A DNA stretch of 64,000 bases from Chamaecrista fasciculata (Eukaryota; Streptophyta; Magnoliopsida; Fabales; Fabaceae), in assembly GCA_003254925.1 (NCBI GenBank), contig QANZ01000267.1, forward strand, positions 1 through 64,000, read 5' to 3'. The position numbers and the translations under genes are program-made. This document shows positions 59,769 through 64,000 of this stretch, one piece after another. Under the pieces are notes generated by a model, which saw only the letters and a list, made by a program, of their open reading frames with translations, did no database searches and was not told the origin of the DNA. Position 1 is the first letter of the stretch, and the number at the start of each line of letters is the position of its first letter.

Positions 59769-60020
59769 AAAAACTATTTTGTAGTCTTTAAATTTGTTCT
59801 AAAATTACAATTTAGACCTTGGTGTTGAAAATATATTTTAGTCCTTGATTTTTAGACAATTGTCAACTATTTAGTCCTTACAACTAACGTTTCAGGGACT
59901 AAATAATCAATATTTGTAGAAAAAGATTAAAAAAAAGACCAAAAAGCATATTTTCAATCTTTAGAGACAAAATCTCAGTTTTGTGACAAACATATATAGG
60001 GATTAAAAAATAGTTTTCCT
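59769..60020. mobile_element. Second insertion inside the MRS2-5 copy
   Basis: Sequence between ttttataaaa and tatagagtctacc has no counterpart in the parent 3'UTR. Its ends are inverse (aaaactattttgtag versus aaaaaatagtttt), with tagtcctt/agggactaa phrases inside. Exact borders and target duplication are unclear. Confidence 0.65.
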
Positions 60021-60296
60021 CAATTTCTTTCTATAGAGTCTACCTAAGAATTTCTCAGTTTTGCCATTTACCAACCATGTAGATGTGTATGTTGCAGCCT
60101 GGAAATTCGTCACTAAGGTCTATGCATTTGGTTTCCAAAACAGAATAGGAAATGGGAAGTACAAAAACTCCCGATGCTCGTGATTATCATAACCCAATCA
60201 AACCCAAATGAATAGTAAAAAATTTGGGTTTTAAAGTTCAATCCAAAAACTCATATAGCAGTAGAATAAAAGTTACTCAACAAGCCATCAACAATA

Positions 60297-60462
60297 GGCT
60301 TTGGATCCCCTGCCGCACCGCACGTACCGCAGGGCGTGCGGTGCGCAGGGGCCAATAGGAGTGTGCCATGTGGCGCCACTTGCACACGTGGCGCCACGTG
60401 GCACACGCCCATTGGCCCCTGCCACACCGCACGCCCTGCGGTACGGCAGGGGATCCGTTCCC
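60297..60462. mobile_element. GC-rich palindromic MITE, 9 bp TSD
   Basis: A 166 bp element, strikingly GC-rich against its AT-rich flanks. Arms ggatcccctgccgcaccgc... and ...gcggtacggcaggggatcc fold back almost to the centre (tggcgccac). The exact target duplication tcaacaata is at 60288-60296 and 60463-60471. The two ORFs crossing it on opposite strands are palindrome artefacts. Confidence 0.88.
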
Positions 60463-60471
60463 TCAACAATA

Positions 60472-60809
60472 CTATCCGAAAATAACGTAGTTGTTCACCA
60501 TCACAAAAAAGGATAAAACGATGAGGACTACGAATTAAAATAAACCAGAAAAATCTATAATAAATGAATTTAACTTTTTAAATGACATGAGTTTTTCTTT
60601 GATTTCTTTCTTTTTCTTCTTCCACGATTGCTGGAGCCGCTTAGAAGATGTGAAACTTAAAAGCTCCAAGTGTTGAGCATTTTCCATAATATATTTAACC
60701 AAGGAAAGTCATATAGGCTATTTAACCAGTATATATTTAAAAAAATAAATATTATAAAAATATTCACCAATATATATTTTCTTTTGCGGCGCTGTCTGAC
60801 TTTTCTGTG
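60472..60809. other. AT-rich spacer beside the MuDR palindrome
   Basis: No gene is seen. This may contain the outer border of the element whose palindrome follows. Confidence 0.35.
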
Positions 60810-61008
60810 TTGCCGCAAGTCGTTGCCACTAGAAACAACTTGCGACAATATTTTTTTGCACGCAAGTCGCTATAGCTGGTAGCGACTTGCGTGCAAGGCA
60901 CTAAATGCTCGGTGGCCCCTTACTTGCCGCAAGTCGCTGCCACCTGTAGCGACTTGCGGCAAATTTTTTTGCACGCAAGTCGCTACAGCTTGTAGCGACT
61001 TGCGGCAA
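60810..61008. repeat. Array of four short hairpins built from GTAGCGACTTGCGGCAA
   Basis: Hairpins lie at about 60810-60847 (imperfect), 60856-60896, 60924-60962 and 60970-61008. Each is a gcaagtcgc / gcgacttgc stem of 14-17 bp with a 6-8 nt loop. Outer bases alternate between ttgcac and ttgccg. They stand just outside the MuDR-derived arm, where subterminal transposase-binding repeats would be expected. Confidence 0.8.
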
Positions 61009-61020
61009 TTAGTAGCTTAA

Positions 61021-61578
61021 AAATTCGACCGTTGAACGGCTATTTTTTCACTACCTCTATTTATCCTTCTTCACCTTCATCCATTTCATTTTCATCTCCT
61101 CATCTTTTCTCCTTCATTCTTCCCTTCATTTTTCATATTTCTTCTTCAATCATCATCCTACCATTACTTTTCTTCATTTTGATTCTCCAAGAGGTTAGTT
61201 ACTTTTCTTTTAAACTTTTTCACTTGAGTTGAATTTTTTTGTATGATTTCAATATTTATAATGTATTTGCATTGTGTGTTATTATTTTCTATTGATTTTG
61301 TAGATTATATATAATTATTTCAAAGTTTTGTTAGGATAATATTAAATATTTTGTTGTATTAATGAATTGTTTAATAATTTTCTAAATGTGATTTTTTTTA
61401 TAATTATTATTATCCTATTATATAGTTGAATATAAAATTTTTTTTAAGTTGTATTATTATAAGTTGTTGTATTAAATTTTTTTCGTTATAATTTTTTTTG
61501 TTATAATTGTTTATTTGTTTTAGAGATACTTCTTAGAAATGTAATTTGGAATGAATATTTATATATGCAGGTAAATAA
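61021..61578 (+). promoter_or_regulatory. 5' leader of the left MuDR arm, with probable 5'UTR intron
   Basis: gaccgttgaacggctat and a TATA-like ctatttatc (61058-61067) precede a CT-rich leader. The site caagag|gttagt near 61192 and the acceptor tatatgcag at about 61562-61570 bracket a likely 5'UTR intron ending just before the ATG at 61579. The same features are mirrored on the minus strand at about 63500-63890. Confidence 0.5.
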
Positions 61579-62646
61579 ATGAGTAACATTTTGGTATCAG
61601 TTTTTGTGAATGGAATTATAGAACATTCTCATAATGAAGGAATGATATTTCGGATGGAAGGATCCCCAACTATAATACGGGTTAGAGACAATATTTCCTA
61701 TGAGGATTTGAGAGGTTTGATTTCGAGAAATTTGAATTTGCAGAGGAACCAAGTTATATCTGATATTGTCTATAGAGTACCTGTTCAAATTTTTCCTATG
61801 AAGTTTAGTACATTAGATATCACTAATGATAATGATGTAGAAGTCATGATACGATATCATTTAGGATGTACTGAGAATCGATTGTTGAATTTAATGGAAC
61901 TTTGTGTTCGAACCAGTAATGTTGATTCAATGTTTGATTTAAATGCTGGTCCTAGCCATGAACAACCTGTTTTGGATGATTCATTTAATCTGATTATTGA
62001 GCAAGAGGCTAATCAAGACTATGCCTATGAGAGTTTTGAAGAAGAAGAAGATGATGATGACAATGCTGATACAGACACAGATGAGGATGAAGAATATGTC
62101 AACAATGGTGGTGGTCCTACTCTTACTGACTCAATGCATCCTTTTCAACATTTGTCAAATTTTTGTCCTTCGGCCTCTTTTTTGCATGAAACTTATCCAG
62201 AACAGGTAGAGGACCTTCAGATTCCAAATTCACTGAATGGGGAATTAGAAATTAAGAAGGGTACGTCGTTTGAGAGCAAAGAAAGTTTGAAGGATGCATT
62301 AAGGATGTGGTCCATTAAAAGACATTACACCTTTAAAGTTACAAAATCTGCATCAAAGTATTTAGAAATGAAATGCTCAAAGAGTGATGAGTCCGACTGT
62401 CCATGGAGAGTGAGGGCATGTTATAAAGAATTATATGGTGTCTGGATGATCACCGTGTATGATGGAGACCACACCTGCCTTAATGGACGTTTTCGTCGGA
62501 ACAATAAAATAATAAATTCAGACCTCATAGCTAATATCATTGAGGGTGAATTTATCATTTTACTGTTCCGACGAAAACGTCCATTAAGGCAGGTGTGGTC
62601 TCCATCATACACGGTGATCATCCAGACACCATATAATTCTTTATAA
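61579..62646 (+). pseudogene. MuDR-type transposase N-terminal half, left arm
   Basis: The 355-codon ORF starts MSNILVSVFVNGIIEHSHNE. Residues ~1-100 look like the PB1-like N-terminal domain of plant MULE transposases. An acidic stretch (ESFEEEEDDDDNADTDTDED, 151-170) follows. Residues ~222-300 are the MuDR DNA-binding domain (FESKESLKDALRMWSIKRHY, SDCPWRVRACYKELYGVWMI, DGDHTC). The DDE catalytic domain and SWIM zinc finger are absent. The ORF crosses the palindrome axis at about codon 319, and its last ~32 residues are antisense of its own arm. It cannot catalyse transposition, but it could bind terminal repeats if translated. Confidence 0.85.
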
Positions 62647-63489
62647 CATGCCCTCACTCTCCATGGACAGTCGGACTCATCACTCTTTGAGCATTTCATT
62701 TCTAAATACTTTGATGCAGATTTTGTAACTTTAAAGGTGTAATGTCTTTTAATGGACCACATCCTTAATGCATCCTTCAAACTTTCTTTGCTCTCAAACG
62801 ACGTACCCTTCTTAATTTCTAATTCCCCATTTAGTGAATTTGGAATCTGAAGGTCCTCTACCTGTTCTGGATAAGTTTCATGCAAAAAAGAGACCGAAGG
62901 ACAAAAATTTGACAAATGTTGAAAATGATGCATTAAGTCAGTAGGAGTAGGACCACCACCATTGTTGACATATTCTTCATCCTCATCTGTGTCTGTATCA
63001 GCATTGTCATCATCATCTTCTTCTTCTTCAAAACTCTCATAGGCATAGTCTTGATTAGCCTCTTGCTCAATAATCAGATTAAATGAATCATCCAAAACAT
63101 GTTGTTCATGGCTAAGACCAGCATTTAAATCAAACATTGAATCAACATTACTGGTTCGAACACAAAGTTCCATTAAATTCAACAATCGATTCTCAGTACA
63201 TCCTAAATGATATCGTATCATCACTTCTACATCATTATCATTAGTGACATCTAATGTACTAAACTTCATAGGAAAAATTTGAACAGGTACTCTATAGACA
63301 ATATCAGATATAACTTGGTTCCTCTGCAAATTCAAATTTCTCGAAATCAAACCTCTCAAATCCTCATAGGAAATATTGTCTCTAACCCGTATTATAGTTG
63401 GGGATCCTTCCATCCGAAATATCATTCCTTCATTATGAGAATGTTCTATAATTCCATTCACAAAAAACTGATACCAAAATGTTACTCAT
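62421..63489 (-). pseudogene. MuDR-type transposase N-terminal half, right arm
   Basis: Inverse copy of the left-arm ORF. Its original start codon is at 63489, but an extra T in the run near 63461-63466 shifts the frame, so the open frame begins at an internal Met (63461; MNGIIEHSHNEGM). Differences from the left arm include Val for Ile after TLD, Leu for Pro in NAG.SHEQ, and Ser/Met for Asn/Ile in RRN.K.IN. The PB1-like and MuDR DNA-binding regions are otherwise intact. It too runs over the axis into antisense. Confidence 0.85.
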
Positions 63490-64000
63490 TTATTTACCTG
63501 CATATATAAATATTCATTCCAAATTACATTTCTAAGAAGTATCTCTAAAACAAATAAACAATTATAACAAAAAAAAATTATAACGAAAAAAATTTAATAC
63601 AACAACTTATAATAATACAACTCAAAAAAAAAAATTATATTCAACTATATAATAATACTAAGATAATAATAATTATAAAAAAAATCACATTTAGAAAATT
63701 ATTAAACAATTCATTAATACAACAAAATATTTAATATTATCCTAACAAAACTTTGAAATAATTATATATAATCTACAAAATCAATAGAAAATAATCACAC
63801 ACAATGCAAATACATTATAAATATTGAAATCATACAAAAAAATTCAACTCAAGTGAAAAAGTTTAAAAGAAAGGTAACTAACCTCTTGGAGAATCAAAAT
63901 GAAGAAAAGTAATGGTAGGATGATGATTGAAGAAGAAGAAGAAATATGAAAAATGAAGGGAAGAATGAAGGAGAAAAGATGAGGAGATGAGATGAAAATG

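Larger units (their letters stand above)
59195..60270 (-). pseudogene. Decayed copy of MRS2-5 last exon plus 3'UTR, split by insertions
   Basis: Read on the minus strand, 60270-60150 matches MRS2-5 exon 6 (gagtttttgg, gaactttaaaacc, actattcatt, gattgggttatgataatcacgagcat split by small changes), with an internal deletion after that. Then 60150-60030 and 59305-59195 match the gene's 3'UTR (ccaaatgcatagac, gctgcaaca..cacatctac, ggcaaaactgagaaattctt, aacatgtaaatctattagag). The GMN codon ATG is TTG here. Insertions at 59305-59733 and about 59769-60020 interrupt the copy, and a MITE (60297-60462) sits just beyond the exon end. The parent gene is at 25781-28471. Confidence 0.85.
61087..64000. repeat. 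Giant near-perfect palindrome of a MuDR fragment (runs off the window)
   Basis: The left arm (61087-~62528) and right arm (~62541-64000) are inverse copies, each over 1.4 kb. The axis is near 62535 and the unpaired loop is ~12 nt (tagctaatatca). The arms differ by a few substitutions (about eight in the encoded proteins), a one-base indel near 63463 and a few-base indel near 63980. The right arm is cut by the window edge. Confidence 0.95.

Noticed and set aside
60251..60516. Two overlapping ORFs on opposite strands rich in His/Arg/Pro
   Set aside because: They simply translate the GC-rich palindromic MITE at 60297-60462 from both sides.
62560..62646. Novel C-terminus FRRKRPLRQVW… shared by both MuDR ORFs
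   Set aside because: It is the antisense translation of the opposite arm after crossing the palindrome axis, not a protein domain.

Overview
This is a 64 kb piece of an AT-rich eudicot plant nuclear genome. The evidence is intron-containing plant gene families (AFP/NINJA, MRS2, CrRLK1L, PPR, erlin), a nuclear-type tRNA-Asn and dense plant transposable-element debris. A 24-base run of N inside a poly(A) tract (22648-22671) marks a gap in a draft assembly. The species cannot be told from the sequence.

Layout of host genes. 274-3149 (+): two-exon AFP/NINJA-family repressor. 14756-16522 (-): unrecognised serine-rich protein with a cysteine-rich tail. 25781-28471 (+): six-exon CorA-type Mg2+ transporter closest to MRS2-5. 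31219-32352 (-): decayed ISCA-like iron-sulfur assembly gene. 32619-34757 (-): DYW-type PPR protein. 35262-35510 (+): receptor-kinase fragment without its catalytic loop. 36782-39268 and 40392-42899 (-): tandem pair of CrRLK1L (malectin-like) receptor kinases. 49149-51137 (-): P-type PPR protein. 51601-51674 (+): tRNA-Asn(GTT). 53559-56697 (-): nine-exon erlin/SPFH protein. Exon joins were checked for reading phase in the AFP, serine-rich, MRS2-5 and erlin genes. Apart from the tandem kinase pair, the genes are unrelated neighbours and form no pathway.

Between the genes lies layered transposon sequence. It includes a truncated Copia element (about 4.4-9.35 kb), three LINE-like insertions with target-site duplications, a hAT-type MITE, and at least six long foldback elements. 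Most foldbacks have 9-10 bp target-site duplications, which points to Mutator-like (MULE) mobility. Many share the 'GGTCCC/GGTACC' arm vocabulary.

The most unusual stretch is 57-64 kb. It holds (i) a foldback element carrying a GC-rich exon-like segment that resembles the N-terminus of splicing factor SF1, (ii) a decayed antisense copy of the last exon and 3'UTR of the MRS2-5 gene 31 kb away, itself hit by several insertions, and (iii) a near-perfect palindrome of about 2.9 kb or more. Each palindrome arm encodes the N-terminal half of a MuDR-type transposase, with an axis loop of only about 12 nt. That architecture recalls maize Mu killer, whose hairpin RNA silences MuDR, so this is a candidate natural silencing locus.
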